Source: Haliclystus octoradiatus | Lineage: Eukaryota; Cnidaria; Staurozoa; Stauromedusae; Haliclystidae | Assembly: GCA_916610825.1 (NCBI GenBank) | Contig: OU744452.1 | Coordinates: 14,860,110 to 14,924,109 of the forward strand | Direction of reading: 5' to 3' | DNA length: 64,000 nucleotides | Shown here: positions 1-12,908 of the stretch, piece after piece | Layout: the number at the start of each line of letters is the position of its first letter | Position numbering within the stretch: position 1 is the stretch's first letter | Notes under the pieces: generated by a model | What the model saw: the letters and a program-made list of their open reading frames with translations, nothing else | What the model was told of the DNA's origin: nothing | Databases searched by the model: none | Made by a program: the position numbers and the translations under genes

Positions 1-473
1 CAGCATTTTGAAATGACATAGATATCATAGATAGATAGAAGATATAAGAAATATAATTCAAATCATTGAAACAAAGTAAATTAGAATACAGAAAATGATA
101 AAAACTTTACATAGATATATGTAGCTATACAATGATTGAGGTCACCCCTCAAGCAATGATGAAGTATAACCAAAGTACTACTTATTCTTTGAATACTTAC
201 GTCATGAAACTAAACGCGCGCGGCAGAAACAGACTCTTGGAAACATCGATATCTACGTCATTTCTTATCGGATCGTCTTCAAACTTTTAGCAATCAATTT
301 TTTCAGGTGATATACATCATAATCAATCATTTATTTGAGAAATATTTTTCCAGTAGAACCCCCTATGGATCCAATTGAATACGAGCTGTGAAAGTGCGGA
401 ATGTTTTTTGTTACTGGTATTTATTTATACACGATGTTCAGCTATTATAATATTTGTGTTTGTTTTCGTGTAG

Positions 474-680
474 GCTATGTTTGAAGCTGGTGAATTCTTA
501 GTTGTACCTCATGCAAAATTTGGTTTCTTATTATTGCTGATTCTATTCTTAGCGTTGGTTGTATTTATTATTTCTGGATTCAAAATGACGAAAAAACTCG
601 GTATTGTCTTCGTATGCATGTATTTCTGTTTTGTAGCCTATGCTTACATACAAGATCTACTTTGTACTCACAATTGTTAA
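474..680 (+). CDS. C-terminal exon of a probable cation/Ca2+ exchanger (CaCA superfamily, NCKX-like)
   Basis: Terminal coding exon of 68 residues plus stop. It follows a good acceptor (TTTTCGTGTAG at 463-473), so the ATG at 477 is probably internal; the frame is open from 474. Two hydrophobic helices lie at about residues 15-35 and 42-60, separated by a basic turn reading FKMTKKLG. A hydrophobic helix, short basic loop with a K-LG motif, last helix and short polar tail is the usual end of K+-dependent Na+/Ca2+ exchangers (SLC24) and relatives. The protein would act in a membrane, exchanging Na+ for Ca2+. Upstream exons lie left of the window, and bases 1-473 would be intron. The family call rests on this short hydrophobic segment alone, so another multi-pass transporter is possible. 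Confidence 0.5.
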   Translation, partial: AMFEAGEFLVVPHAKFGFLLLLILFLALVVFIISGFKMTKKLGIVFVCMYFCFVAYAYIQDLLCTHNC

Positions 681-1986
681 TGAGTTGCAAATATTTAGTA
701 AATTTAGTAAATTATATGGAATGGTTTAAAATATTCATATAAAATTGTAAATAATTATGAGAAAAATATATCAATGATGATATAGATATATGAAATTTAC
801 ATTGAGTATGATGAGGTTTTGTAATTCTTGTTTTGAAAGAACGTTCGCCATGTAGAAAAACATTTTGGTGTTTCAAGATTGATATTGAACATGGTATTTT
901 GGAAATTATTAATAACTTAGAGCCAATCCCATGCCAAACATTATGAAAATATGTGCACCGTAATTATCTTGTCAAGATTTAGTAGATCATCTTGAAACAC
1001 AAACATATTTTTTTATTTAATCGATTTTCAAAGTTTTTTAGCATATGATTCTCTCGTACTTGAGTAACTCATTTATATTACAAAACAAAAACGTTTACCT
1101 TCAAGAGCAGTTTTAGAGTTGAACTGATTCTTGTGGTTTGTGTGAAACACGTTTGACCCAGAGCATGCCCAGAGCCATTAATTTCAATTGTAAAATAGAT
1201 GGCTCTGGTTTGACCTCCTTATAAATACTGATGAAACAGCCTGGTACTAGTTCTGGTCCGCAGCATTGTAATCAAATCTATTTTTGGTATGAAAATGACG
1301 CAGAATTTTTCAATGTAATGTGTAAAGTCAATCCGGAATGAAAAATATTAAAATTGCTGCACCAGATCTAGTGCCAGGCTCTTTTTGCCCAAACGAAATG
1401 TATAGTACAATCTCTTTGCTTGGATTCTACCGTGTGCTTTCTGATGGAAGACGAAACAAGTAAGCTCTTCCAGCAGATAATTAGAATTTTTTTAAAAATA
1501 GCTTGAGCGTGACTGCTATTTGAAACTTCGAAACAACACAATTATTTTTGTTTTTTCTCCAATCAGAAAAAGTATCATTTTCATGCCAAAAATATTCATG
1601 ATCAAAAATCTAAAAATGACTACAAAAGATTTGAGTACCATGCTCTGGTCCGCATTTTCCCGTAATTTTTATCATTGGATTGGCTCGAAGTTAGACGAGA
1701 CGGATTGATTCTAGATCATTCCATTATATACCTGGCCAATTGAAAAGGTCACGCCTATGCTGGCTGACATCGCTACGACGTCCTACGGGTGACGCCTGTT
1801 CCACGTCCACGTCGTGTCTTTGATGCGAATGTGAGATAAAACAATACAAAAAGAAAATACACAACAAAAACGCAATAAAGAGTGCAATGTAACTGCTTTG
1901 TTTCTTATCTGTCAACTACATCAAAAGATAATGCCTACGCAAAGCAGATTGAGACTCAAGTCTCCAACAATTATTTGAATTTTTAA
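681..1986. other. Intergenic, no gene seen
   Basis: Between the transporter exon and the stop codon of the - strand CP-domain gene. Contains one small inverted-repeat element at 1238-1380, listed separately. Other open frames here are short and show no domain. Confidence 0.6.
1238..1380. mobile_element. Short MITE-like inverted-repeat element
   Basis: Left end AGCCTGGTACTAGTTCTGG and right end CCAGATCTAGTGCCAGGCT are imperfect inverted repeats of about 25 bp enclosing ~95 bp without coding potential. No clear target-site duplication was seen. Confidence 0.55.
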
Positions 1987-2296
1987 TTATTGAAAATGAG
2001 GGCAACCTTCAGGATGGTGAAATAATGGATCACAAATTGCTTGGAATCTTTTCAAATCAGCAGCCATAGCAGCACCTTCTTTTGTTGCAAGTAAATCCTG
2101 AACGATTTTATTCAATTTGGATTTTGTAATTGATGAAAGGGATTCTTTGGTGGAATGAGGGCATTGCTTTGGTCCATATCCAGGAAGGGAGGTGAATTTA
2201 GCCATTAAAGCTTTTGACTCATCTGTGACAAATGGACAGGCACCATTCTTGAATGCTGGGCATTGCATTTTGGCTTTTCTCAAAGTTGAAGATTTG
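1987..2296 (-). CDS. CP-domain exon A (domain 3 of gene 1, terminal)
   Basis: Acceptor ATTTTATAG, then C and an open frame reading KSSTLRKAKM before QCPAFKNGACPF. This leader aligns with the AKAKA leader of exon B, but the only ATG (2268) is at the Met just before QCP. That argues that exon A is normally reached by splicing rather than by its own start. It then has LPGYGPKQCPHS, LLATKEGAAM, AICDPL and GCPHFQ. The stop TAA is followed by TTAAAA and is not a donor, so this is the last coding exon. Confidence 0.78.
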
Positions 2297-4963
2297 CTAT
2301 AAAATATACAAAGTGCATTTGAAAATCATATTCTCATAATGTTTTTTACCTCAGCAGTTTGATAAGTTCTCGTTTTGGGAGATTTTTTAAATAGCCTTAT
2401 TACGGTGGCCCACAACTGTCACGGCACATTAAAAATAAAACGCTGCAACATGTTGAAATCGTAAAAAAACATTCTTGATATTAAAAATCAAGCTGTCACA
2501 CATTGTTTAAAAAATATAAAATAGACACGCCACATCTTTAACAACGTAAAATCGTGCAACTCACCTTTGATAATTAGAATAAATGCGTTAAACATCATTC
2601 GAAAAACGAAAATCACCCTTCGATGTGAAAGATTGATGTCACGATTTTTTATTTAGTTAAGTGTGTGCGATCTGTTTTTTTCTTAACAAAAGTTTGCCGT
2701 GGCATTTGGCAAAAATCCACGGCAAACTATTATAATCATTATCATCATCATTTAATCAGGAATTCATTTTCACAGGACTCGTGAATATTTGATTACAGCA
2801 AATAAGTCGCGACCGTGATTATCAATGTATTATTATTTTATATTATTTTACGTACAGATAATGAAATATATATTGTTTCATGTTAAAAAGTACCTCATTT
2901 TCAAGCTTTTAACAAATCAATGTTTATCTTAGTATGTTATACTCAGACATGTATCGTAGTGAATTGAAAAGACTAGATGAAAAAAATATAAACCTAAAGT
3001 GTGATTTCACTACTTTTCAGATTTTGAAAAAGATTTTGTTAAAGATGTTGCGTGTCTATTTTGTATTTTTTTAAACAATGCGTGACAGCTTGATTTATTT
3101 TATATTATTTTACGTACAGATAATGAAATATATATTGTTTCATGTTAAAAAGTACCTCATTTTCAAGCTTTTAACAAATCAATGTTTATCTTAGTATGTT
3201 ATACTCAGACATGTATCGTAGTGAATTGAAAAGACTAGATGAAAAAAATATAAACCTAAAGTGTGATTTCACTACTTTTCAGATTTTGAAAAAGATTTTG
3301 TTAAAGATGTTGCGTGTCTATTTTGTATTTTTTTAAACAATGCGTGACAGCTTGATTTTTAATATCAAGAATGTTTTTTTACGTTTTCAACATGTTGCAG
3401 CGTTTTATTTTTTAATGTGCCGTGACAGTTGTGGGCCACCGTCACCTTATAACACGCGGACGATTTAGGTAAGAAGATTGCAAGGCCACAATTGTTTTCG
3501 AGTTGGAATTAACAAAGAGAGATTATTCATCAAAAGGAAATATGGATGTGGTATCAATTAAATCGTAATCAAATTACGTATCTATATTTATTCGTATTAT
3601 TTTCAAATCTTCTTTCTGGAAATCTGCTACCGGAACTCCCCAGATGGAGCTAGCCAGAAGCAATTCGTTTCTAAATTGTATATAATCCACGATATTACAT
3701 AATTTCTTCTCCGCTTGATATCTCTACACAAAATGTACACATTTCTATAATTGTACAAATAATTTTATAGTAGTTTTTTACAGCTACGATAGTATAAAAC
3801 ATGATCAAAGCTAAACACAAACAAGAAACAACTTCAAGAAAAGTTCGTTTTCTCTCTCAAAGCAAAGCAAGACAAAGGTTATGATGTACTATAGTTTCTA
3901 TTCTTCGACGTCACGACCATCCCCCCAAACTAACGCTAACCGATGGCTGAGGGTTCATATGCCAATAATGACAGCCCCAGTTATAAATCATACGATGATA
4001 TCAGGATAACCATGACCATTCCGGATAATATGAATAGAATAATATGGGAGTGCAAATTTGCCTTTCAAAATTTTGTTTTTCCAAACTTGATACCTCAAAT
4101 ATTTTCAGGCAAAAATGTATACCCTAGAAATTTTTTATCGACGCATGTTTACACCTAAATGTTTACATCATAATTGTTTGTAATGCACATTATAAACAAC
4201 AGTTGAATATATTTACTTTTTGAGGTATAGGCAACCTTTGTGATTATCAATAATTGGATGAACAAGAGACTGGAATTTCTTCAAATCATTAGCCATAGCA
4301 GCACCTTCTTTTGTAGCCAACTCTTCGGCAATGATGGCATCAAACTTCTCTTTGTACAATGTTCCCAGTGAATCAGCAGAAGAATGTGGGCATTTTTTTG
4401 GTCCATATCCAGGCAATGTTTGGAATTTAGCAAGAAGAGCCTTGACTTCATTTGTTGCAAAGGGACAACAACCATTTTTAAATGCTGGGCATTCGGCTTT
4501 AGCTTTTGCTGCAGCACCAGCCATGCTATCAGAAGCAAAAACAATGTTTTGATTAACATGGAACTTGATTTTTCTTTGCCCACATGTACTTACAGGAAAC
4601 CAGGATCAAATTATATATCAAAAAATGTCCCCATAACATATATTGCCTCACTTACTTGCTAAAATGGGGACATCCCTTGTGATTATCCAACAATGGACGA
4701 CAGATTGCGTGAAATTTTTTAATGTCATCACTCATCGCTGCACCTTCTTTAGTTCCAAGAACTTCTGCAATAATGGCATCAAATTTCTCTCCAGTCAATG
4801 TTCCCAAGTAAGCTTCTGAGCTGTATGGACATTGTTTTGGTCCAAATCCAGGCAATTTGGTGAATTTTGCCATAAGAGCTTTGGATTCATTAGTTGCAAA
4901 TGGACAAACGCCATTCTTGAATACTGGGCAATGTGCCCTTGCTGCAGCGATAGTTGCGGCCAT
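1987..4963 (-). CDS. Three-domain Cys-Pro-repeat protein, gene 1 (3 coding exons)
   Basis: Proposed structure on the - strand: exon C 4963-4656, exon B 4525-4217, exon A 2296-1987, with introns of 130 bp and 1,920 bp. Exon C ends AGC AA before GTAAGT and exon B begins with C before ATG, giving AAC in frame. Exon B ends AAA AA before GTAAAT and exon A begins with C, again AAC in frame. The product is about 308 residues: three tandem CP domains of ~102 residues each. The start is the ATG at 4963, four bases after a CAG acceptor, so a 5' UTR exon lies upstream. No signal peptide or membrane segment is seen, so it is probably intracellular. Alternatives are three separate single-domain genes, or intron-retained forms of one gene; transcripts are needed to decide. 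I do not recognise the family. The larger intron contains a 1-kb inverted-repeat transposon. Confidence 0.62.
2402..3442. mobile_element. ~1.04-kb DNA-transposon-like element with ~142-bp terminal inverted repeats
   Basis: Left arm 2402-2542 starts ACGGTGGCCCACAACTGTCA; right arm 3300-3442 is its near-perfect reverse complement, ending GGGCCACCGT. Within it, a 262-bp segment is tandemly duplicated (about 2834-3095 and 3096-3357), so the inner part of the right arm occurs twice. No transposase frame is visible: a non-autonomous element. It sits in the B-A intron of gene 1. Confidence 0.85.
2834..3357. repeat. 262-bp direct tandem duplication
   Basis: The run CGTACAGATAATGAAATATA starts at 2851 and again at 3113, and the identity extends about 262 bp with almost no mismatches. 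Internal to the inverted-repeat element; it indicates a recent duplication. Confidence 0.9.
4213..4525 (-). CDS. CP-domain exon B (domain 2 of gene 1)
   Basis: Follows acceptor TTCTGATAG at 4526-4534. Begins C|ATG GCT; leader AGAAAKAKA, then ECPAFKNGCCPF, LPGYGPKKCPHS, ELATKEGAAM, and GCLYLKK at the end. This copy has lost the fourth CP (Cys-Leu instead of Cys-Pro) and gained a tandem cysteine (GCCPF). Its TAA (4215-4213) overlaps a weaker donor, AA|GTAAAT. It could be a stand-alone 103-residue protein or the middle domain of gene 1. Confidence 0.75.
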
Positions 4964-4967
4964 TTTT
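4652..4967 (-). CDS. CP-domain exon C (domain 1 of gene 1)
   Basis: Acceptor TTAATTACAG, then AAAA and ATG at 4963. The domain starts with an Ala-rich leader (MAATIAAARA) followed by CPVFKNGVCPF, a K-LPGFGPKQCPYS segment, LGTKEGAAM, and GCPHFS. If the following intron is retained, translation ends SK-stop, with TAA at 4654-4652; the same bases are a near-perfect donor, AA|GTAAGT. An extra cysteine sits in AICRPL. It is 103 residues if unspliced at the 3' end. Confidence 0.8.
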
Positions 4968-7900
4968 CTGTAATTAAAAATATCTCAAGCTAAAATCCAA
5001 AGCAGTATAGTATATTGTCGAATCAAAATATCTTGATTAATTTGAATATGTGTGCAAAAAGAACCTGCTTATAGCAAAGATATTAATCAATAAGCATTTT
5101 GGTACTTCTTTTCGGATAAGACTTCCGTTTATTGATTCCCAAATGAGTTTATCAATCAAGCCAATCCCATTTCTGATTCGAAATCTATAGGCCCCAGTTA
5201 CACAATATTTTCAAGGAGGTGATTTACATCATTTGGTCTGATAAGTAACGGAGTCAATTTAACATAATGATTATCACTTCAGCACTTCCTGAATGGGATT
5301 GATGTCTATACCATTATGCTTTTCACTCATGCAGCATTTGAAAGATAGTATACGTAAAAGAAGGTTTTTAAGTTGAAGAGTGAAACAAGAACGGCAGCGT
5401 TTGGATGGGCTATTCCGAAATTTTTCTCGTTTTTTGTAGCTTTTTTATTTACCTCATACCATTTTAGTGAATTATAGAATGCAACTTTTAATATTACAAT
5501 CATTCTAGAGACATGCGCTGCTTTCAAGAAACCTTGGTTTGATCGATTAACTGAGGAAATTATCTTATTTTTATTTAATTACTTTGAACATATCATTATT
5601 TTTACGATTAAACACTGTTATGAAAAAATCTATAACAGTGGCGGAAAAGTAGCATGCATTTAAAATACAGACATTATTGTCTCGAGAGACAAAAGTATAA
5701 TCTTCAAATAGATTAAATAGATTCCACTTTACAACACAATGTTACGTATTCACTACAGCAATACTTCAATTGTTTCTATTAAACACCATGATTGAACGCA
5801 TGGGTAGGTTTTCAGACAAATAATAAGCCGAGGAATAAGCTGTGCCCGGTAAGACATCCGTTTTGTCCATTGAACAAAAATCACCATTGCAAAATTACAT
5901 CTAACATAAAACAACGTCCTTCGCATGAAAAGTAAATACCTCCCGTCAACTTTGTTTTCTTTTTAAAATGTTCTGCATTGAAAGTTTTTAACTTGGGCGG
6001 TTCCATCGTGTCTGACTGACATATCGGAAGATATTTTCGAATAGGGCATCAACATCCACGCAAAGTTTGATCAATTATTATTTCTTACAAATAAAGAGTG
6101 GCAAAAACATTTCCACAAAGTAAAAATATTCACAATAACTCAAAATATAAATAAACTACAGCAAGTTTAAGGTCCGTGTCTGACTGACACGGACGCTCGC
6201 CATTTTGCCAATTGGAGATGAACATTTGTAGATTTCTGCGAAGTGTTGGCATAAAGAAGAATAAAATCACTCTCATCATGTTCTTGATTGATGTAATTTT
6301 TGTTAGAAAATCATGAACAGAGAAACGCAAAATTTCATGTTTTAGTTTGTTGTTGTTCTCATAAATTCACGAGCGGCCAACTCGACGCTCTTTCTAAAAC
6401 ATTAATTTTCTCCAAATCGAAGTCTATATTCTCAATCAAACATATATATAATGATGGTAAAAGTATCTATTTTGGAGAAAACAATTGATTTTTGTCTAAA
6501 TTCCTTGCTTTATTTTTGACGCTTGTAAAATTTTTGGTTTCACTTCTGATGGAATCGCCCACTTGTTCTTAGAAGTCCATCTTTTTGGACCTTAGTGTTT
6601 CTATAATAAACATGTTTTCTAATACCCGAACTCACAGTGTCTCAAGCATATGTGTAAACATTATACGGCGTAACCCGATTAACTGCAACCTGGCTTCGAA
6701 ACCCTATAATAAACTATTTCTGTTCAATATACTGTTTTACCAAGTTTCCGATTTACAGAGAGTCTGCAAGCAGGCTAGCCAACTCCTTGTTATAGTTCTT
6801 CGATAAGTGCAAATTCATAAGTCATATATACATACAATAGAAATTGTCGGCAATTTTGATTTGCGCAGCAAGTTAAATTTCAGAATATTGCCAACAAAAC
6901 ATTGAACTGCTTGTATCACAACAATACTATGCAAAATAGTAAATCTATTTATATTTATTCAGTCATTGCGGCGAGGTCGAATGAAAATTATATAATCGTA
7001 ACTAAATCTATCCAGACAAGTACACCATTTTATAGGCTGTCAGTGTCACAAAAAGTGCGGGATTTTGAGACCTGTTTTCCGGAAGGCATGTTCATTATTT
7101 TTATCCAGAAATCATATTGATTTTAACTAGTTTTTATTTGAATTTCATGCCATTGAGCTCAAAATAAGTCACAAATCGGAACAGTTTCCTGTTTAGGTAT
7201 AGTGGGCAATAAATATACTAATGAATTAGTTGAACACTGATATAGTGCGCTGAGCTTTTTTCGATTTCGAAGCATACGTAACTTTATTCTGAAATATGAT
7301 ATATATGTGTGTCTTTATTGGAATATTAATAAATAAAAACAAAAAGTTAAACTAATTTCCAAAAGAGTACACACATAGAAGGCATTTATTCAACGCTCTT
7401 ATACTATGTGGTTAAGTTATAAATTTAAATGACAGTTATATTAATTATTATCTATAAAACATGAAAGCAAACATTTAAATTTGCTGAGAGAATTTGCACA
7501 AACGACATCATCCGGTAGTAACATCATCTGTGTATATGGACGATTCAAGTTTACTTACAAATCTACAATCTGACCCATGGGATATATTGAAATAATTCAT
7601 TACTATAGCTAACACGAGAGCGTATATATATTAATTCAAAAACATCTGAGATATTAATTAAGTTAAATAATGCAATATTGTAAATTTTTCCGCACTACAT
7701 AATTTGAGTGGCTTGAGTTTGGTTTTGTTTTGTTCCGATAGAGGCAAAATATATATCGATAATAATCAGAAGTTGAGAAAGTCAGAAGCAGTAAAATATC
7801 GAATTATAAGTAGTTAATAATTTACCTTTCAAATATGATTTGTTGAACAATTTCTTATTGTGTCAACAAAATAACTTTTCCAGTCTTTCCAAGGTCAACT

Positions 7901-10664
7901 GAAATATAAATTATAACAGTGTAAATTATAGAAAATATATCAATATGTCGTAAATAATGTGACTTGGATATTATCTACATTGAAGGGTCAAACGACTTAC
8001 CCTCTTCTCTCTGTTGAATGATAGGAGAATCTGATTTTAGAATTTGAAACCAATCTTTTTAACAAACCACAAAAGCAATGACATGTCGCGAATTTAATCA
8101 TGTGACATCGAAAAGTATCAATTGCCTTCAATCTGATTGGTTAGATTCCAGACTCATTCAGATTACTTTCCCGTGGTAAATTTTTACAGTTGACTGACTT
8201 TGGTATAACATTTCATTTGGATTTTTGAAGGCTTTGAATGTTTAATAAACAGTACATATTATTGCCTTTTGGGCCACAACGGATTTGGATAGAACTTTTA
8301 TTTTTATCACTGTTGCGGTTTTGCATATCGCGATTCTTTCCCCTTCAAAATTGGCCTTGACCTTGAACATGGAATTTTGGAGATTCTCGTGTCCCACTTT
8401 TCGAAACAAAAAAAGGGACGATAGTACGATACTACGTTTTAATTGCTACACGCAAAACGAGTATCGGATTCGTTTTACTTTTTTTTCCTTAAATATTTAA
8501 CTCTTCATCCAGATCCTGCTAGCTACTATATTTATAGTATAACTTTATTCCAACAAGAGCTATATGCCTTCAAAGTTGTAAAAGGCAACACTTTAAAAGC
8601 ATCGTCATAATTGTTGTAAAAACACATCATATATAACATTTGACAGGGTTAACGTTGTCGGTTCTGTCAGTTCCGAGCAGCTGTCAACAGCCAATAAAAA
8701 GCCTGGTTCCCATATAGCCAAACCGCCCGCGTCATTGCCTGGGTCACAGCCGTAGACATTTATCTAGTTTTTTCTATTGTTTCGACCGGATGTCTCATAA
8801 GCTGATAATACCATGTGATAATATCATGTGATACTCTTTGACCTTAATGTGATGTAACTTGTTTGACATGAATGAGAATGGTTAGAAAGTAGTACGTTAC
8901 GTAAATAAAAAATTCATGAAAACTTGTAGCCGAAATTAGAAAATACGTTTCCACCTCGCTATAATGAATACAATGAATATAATGGTAAATAATATAATAT
9001 AGAGTTACATGCATGTATGTGTTAACTTTGTTATAATTATTGAAGGCTACTATATCCGTTTTTATTATTACGAAGCTTTTTCACTTAAGTGGTTATTCTA
9101 CATGAATAGTATACACACTAGACGCTATCACATGGATGTTTATATAACATGGAACATATTATTGTTAATCAGCTCATAAATACACACTGAATGAGCCAAC
9201 ATAAAATCAAGGTCACACCTAAAATCATATTTGCTTGAGCATTTGTGTATTTCTCTGTCTCCTCTACACCATGTACACTGACCCGAAGTTTTACAAATCT
9301 GTCGGGTGGGTGTAAAATACCGACCCGCTGACTCGCCGACCACACAGACCAGATTGATTTAATCTAGAATTTCCGGGTTGACATGACGAATACTTCACGG
9401 CGTTGTACAGAATATTTTGTAAGAGCTTTCTGCTGAAGATTTATAAATTTTCTTTTATAGGTATGTTCTCGGTCGAATTAATTCTTCCAATTTGTTCAGC
9501 TCAACAATTCAACTTGGAAAGCATCGACACAATTATGACACGCACATCAATCCACGTTGTTATTTTCTTTTTTTTTTATTATTTATTTTATTTTTTTTTT
9601 TTTTCATTATTTTATTGTATTTTTATTTTTATTCCACAATTTTTTGTATTTTAATTCTGTTTCTATCGTTTTCTGTTGAAATATGCTATGAGAACGATGG
9701 GCCACCATGTCTATCATCTTGTTGTATTGTCTTTCGATCAAAATTTGACTGTTTTCCGATAACATGTCGCGCTCAGCCTGTGCGCAGACGTTTTGATGGA
9801 GGCATAATGGCGTTTTAGAAAGGGTTAATAATTTGTGAATTTAAATGCAAATAAAGTAATGTTCTGCCACTTCAATTTTTCTCGATTTTTAATATGTTGT
9901 TAAGCGTTAAATTCTGTTCTACAATCTGTAAAAACAGCTTGTGTTGCAATTTGTCCTGGGTTCCATGTTTTTCCGATCTATATTGACTGGACTATACAGT
10001 GATAACAGATAATAATTTCAATCAAAAAGTAAGAACAATAAAACAATAGACCCGTGTAACTCGCCAACCCGAGTAACTCGTCCTCCTTGTAAACAGGGCC
10101 TAAGTTACTTATAAAGAAACAATAGATTATTCCATATAATTCCTCATTCTCCACTAGTACAATAACTAAAGATAGACTGTGATAATCTATATTATTATTA
10201 TTGATAATGTTTTCTTTGTGATGATAAATGCCCAGTATGTAGACACACAGTCATGTTTCCTGTTTTGTATCTATAAAGACAGGAAAACATTGAACAAGTG
10301 AAGCAGTCAGTGAAAAAGGAGCGATAAGCCAGTTCTCATTCGATAGTCTATGTTAAAGGTAGCTTTTTTTCAATTGATATTGTGACCAATTTAAACGCAT
10401 AATGTAAATGGCATGACTCTTTTGTGTTTACTCTATTTTTAGTTAAACCAGTTATTGTTGATACCTTAATAGTTTTTAACCAATCACAATTTACCTGACT
10501 ACGCCTGTTTAAATACGTGTCCAATATCTTGACTACCTCTATATTCCTCTTTACGCTTTCAAGACAACACAACGATTACAGTTTTCAAGGTATGCATGTA
10601 TAGATTTGTCTTACTTTTTAATTAATTTACTACTTTGTCACAGTTTTCAGATAGTCATGGCATG

Positions 10665-10695
10665 GTCCGTTTAGGGTCCGTTTAGGGTCCGTTTA
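10665..10695. repeat. Three tandem 11-bp units (GGTCCGTTTAG)
   Basis: Three consecutive copies of an 11-bp unit can be read directly. Function unknown; probably simple repeat expansion. Confidence 0.7.
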
Positions 10696-11773
10696 TATAT
10701 TTATATAGTATCTAATAAATAAATAAGTGCAGGATTTGAGAAACATCTCAGGTTGTTCTCTTATTTTATTGTTTGATGATTTTCGACCCTTCATTATGAA
10801 TCAAAATGATATTTGATAGATGAAATCATTCATTAAAGGGAATTAATTAGTTAAATATAAATTAACTGAACTGAAATGAACCTTCTTAAGCAAATCAAAC
10901 AGGTTCATTGCATCGTTAAACAGTGAGACAGAAAATGATCGAAAAATCGTAATTTTGACTGCGTTTTTGGAGGAAAAATGATAACGAAAAGCAAAAGTAG
11001 AAGAACAAGAAAAGAAGAAATAGAAAATATTTTTCTATCTAACAAAGCAGTGTCCCAATTACACACTTTAAGATGCATAAAGATTTGCTCGCTTAAGTTT
11101 GTAAGAGTTTTTTTACAGCGTTTGCAATAATAATTTTTTACAACTCACGATAACACGCCTTCATTGTGTATGCTTGTAATTGGTCAGTCAATTTTGGCGC
11201 AAAAACTAATGCAATCAATGATTAAGGACCAATACTTACATACCATAATCTCCTGGACATTAATTCATATATAACCTTGTTGAAGGCAGCCTTTCGTTTT
11301 GAAATATTTAGATAGATAGATCATATATTTCAAATTTGCTCAACTAATTTTCATTAAAGCCAAATCATTAATTATTATGTATACTTCTTCATTTCATGTA
11401 ATTTAATTTCTAAAAATTCTTGAATTTGCATGAAGCATGTTTCTATTAAATAGAGGACCGCGTCCTGAAAATCATCTAAAATCAATGAGGCTTACTCTTT
11501 AAATGTCAAAGATATATATTTCAATGGATTTTTTTTTTAGATTCTTGTTAAAATCTTCTCCGCTTGACGCAATCAGAAATTGTTCAAGAATTAAAGGTAT
11601 AGTACAGCCATATTTAAACATTATATATGTATTATTGAAAATATTGATTCCTTCAAATGAAATTGTTGGCTGGATTAATGTATGTTACGTAATATATATT
11701 ATGCGTAATGCGCATGACGTTTTCTCTTCACATAACCAGAGGGCAGAACTGTTGTGCTATAGCTATATAATGT

Positions 11774-11955
11774 ATCTGGGGGCTTTACGTATGTCGTGCG
11801 CGTTGCAAATCGAAACAAGCTGTCTGTAGTTAGAAAACAAAGTTTTATCACACAAGGTCCAGTACTGGACGGAAACTGACTAATTGCTAGTAGCTATATA
11901 ATGACATGGGGGCTTTATGTATGGAGTGCACGTTGCAAATTGAAACAAGCTGTCC
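11774..11955. repeat. Diverged direct repeat of ~50 bp, spacing ~133 bp
   Basis: GGGGGCTTTACGTATG... at 11776 and GGGGGCTTTATGTATG... at 11909 align over about 48 bp, including a shared GAAACAAGCTGTC. Confidence 0.7.
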
Positions 11956-12908
11956 CTATGGTTAGAAATTCGCACAGATAGAAAACAGCTATCAATTTAA
12001 CTTTAAATGAAATCCTTACATAAGCATTCCAGGAGTACCACAATAACATATCATGCATGCATGGTTTCATGGTTGATCCTTCTTTTGAATGTGCGAAAGC
12101 AGGGATATTAAATCAGAAATAAACTGTTGGGAAAAAAAAACAAAGAATTGAAATGTTTTATTTCAATAATAGAACGCAAGCTGTCGACTGAGAAATAAAT
12201 ATTATTCTCTCTGATCTGTGCAGATATAAATCAGCATACTATTTTATGTGCATGATTCAAAGACAACTGTATCGTTTATATATAGCAGAAAGTTCTCAAA
12301 TGCTCTCTCTTTTCATCTATCCGAACCCTGCTACTAGAATTCTATGGCGTTTTTTGAGTCAGAAGTATCAAAATGGAGCATCGTTTGTCCATGACAACGG
12401 GCATAACAACGAACCAACTGAGACTAAAAATAGTCAAACAAATCTTTGAAATTGTTTATAAAGAAATGTAATGAAGATACTAATAGGAAGTCTTGCCTTG
12501 TACCGGCTAGTAATCTTTACAAAGTTTGGATATTTGAATAAATATGTATCTTCACATAGCAACGTTACATTTTTGCACGATATAGCTCGCGTACTATAGA
12601 GCAACAATTTGTGAAGCCAAATTGATTTCTGGAGATTGATTACAGTAGTGATTTTGGATGCCGTATATCACAAGACATTTTTAAAATATAACTGTACATA
12701 TACAGTTATATACAAATGTACTTGTGCTTATGGGTTGACGATATTGTTCGATAGTTCTACATGGTTTCGGTTTTTAAAATCATCGAACGTCACCCCAAAC
12801 TCTGATTGGTTTCTGTCGATGTTTTTGTAGTGGAATTCCTCAATTGCTTTCATATAGAAGTCTTCGAAAATGATTTGCTGCAAGTATATTGTTTGTATTC
12901 ACTTTTAG

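Larger units (their letters stand above)
4968..12908. other. ~8-kb region between the head-to-head CP-domain genes, no coding gene seen
   Basis: AT-rich sequence with only short, unconserved open frames. It must hold the 5' UTR exons and promoters of both CP-domain genes, because both first coding exons follow splice acceptors (CAG at 4968-4970, TTTTAG at 12904-12909). Small features: a 9-bp-arm hairpin GTCCGTGTC/GACACGGAC at 6172-6194, a poly-T-rich tract near 9568-9650, three 11-bp GGTCCGTTTA-type repeats near 10666-10694, and a ~133-bp-spaced direct repeat at 11774-11955. I cannot place promoters. Confidence 0.5.

Noticed and set aside
2340-2360. A 5' UTR exon for CP exon A ending at donor CTGAG|GTAAAAA
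   Set aside because: Possible, but the in-frame leader of exon A and exact phase match to exon B fit the spliced model better.
4588-4594. Separate 5' UTR exon for CP exon B (donor CCT|GTAAGTA)
   Set aside because: It would squeeze a promoter and exon into under 60 bp after exon C; more likely a chance donor in the C-B intron.
4281-4662. Overlapping frames opposite and beside CP-domain exon B
   Set aside because: Shadow frames of the real domain; no conserved residues and no counterpart at the other five copies.
9403-9818. Phe/Tyr-rich membrane-like frames
   Set aside because: Result of a T-rich low-complexity tract; two overlapping frames look equally hydrophobic.
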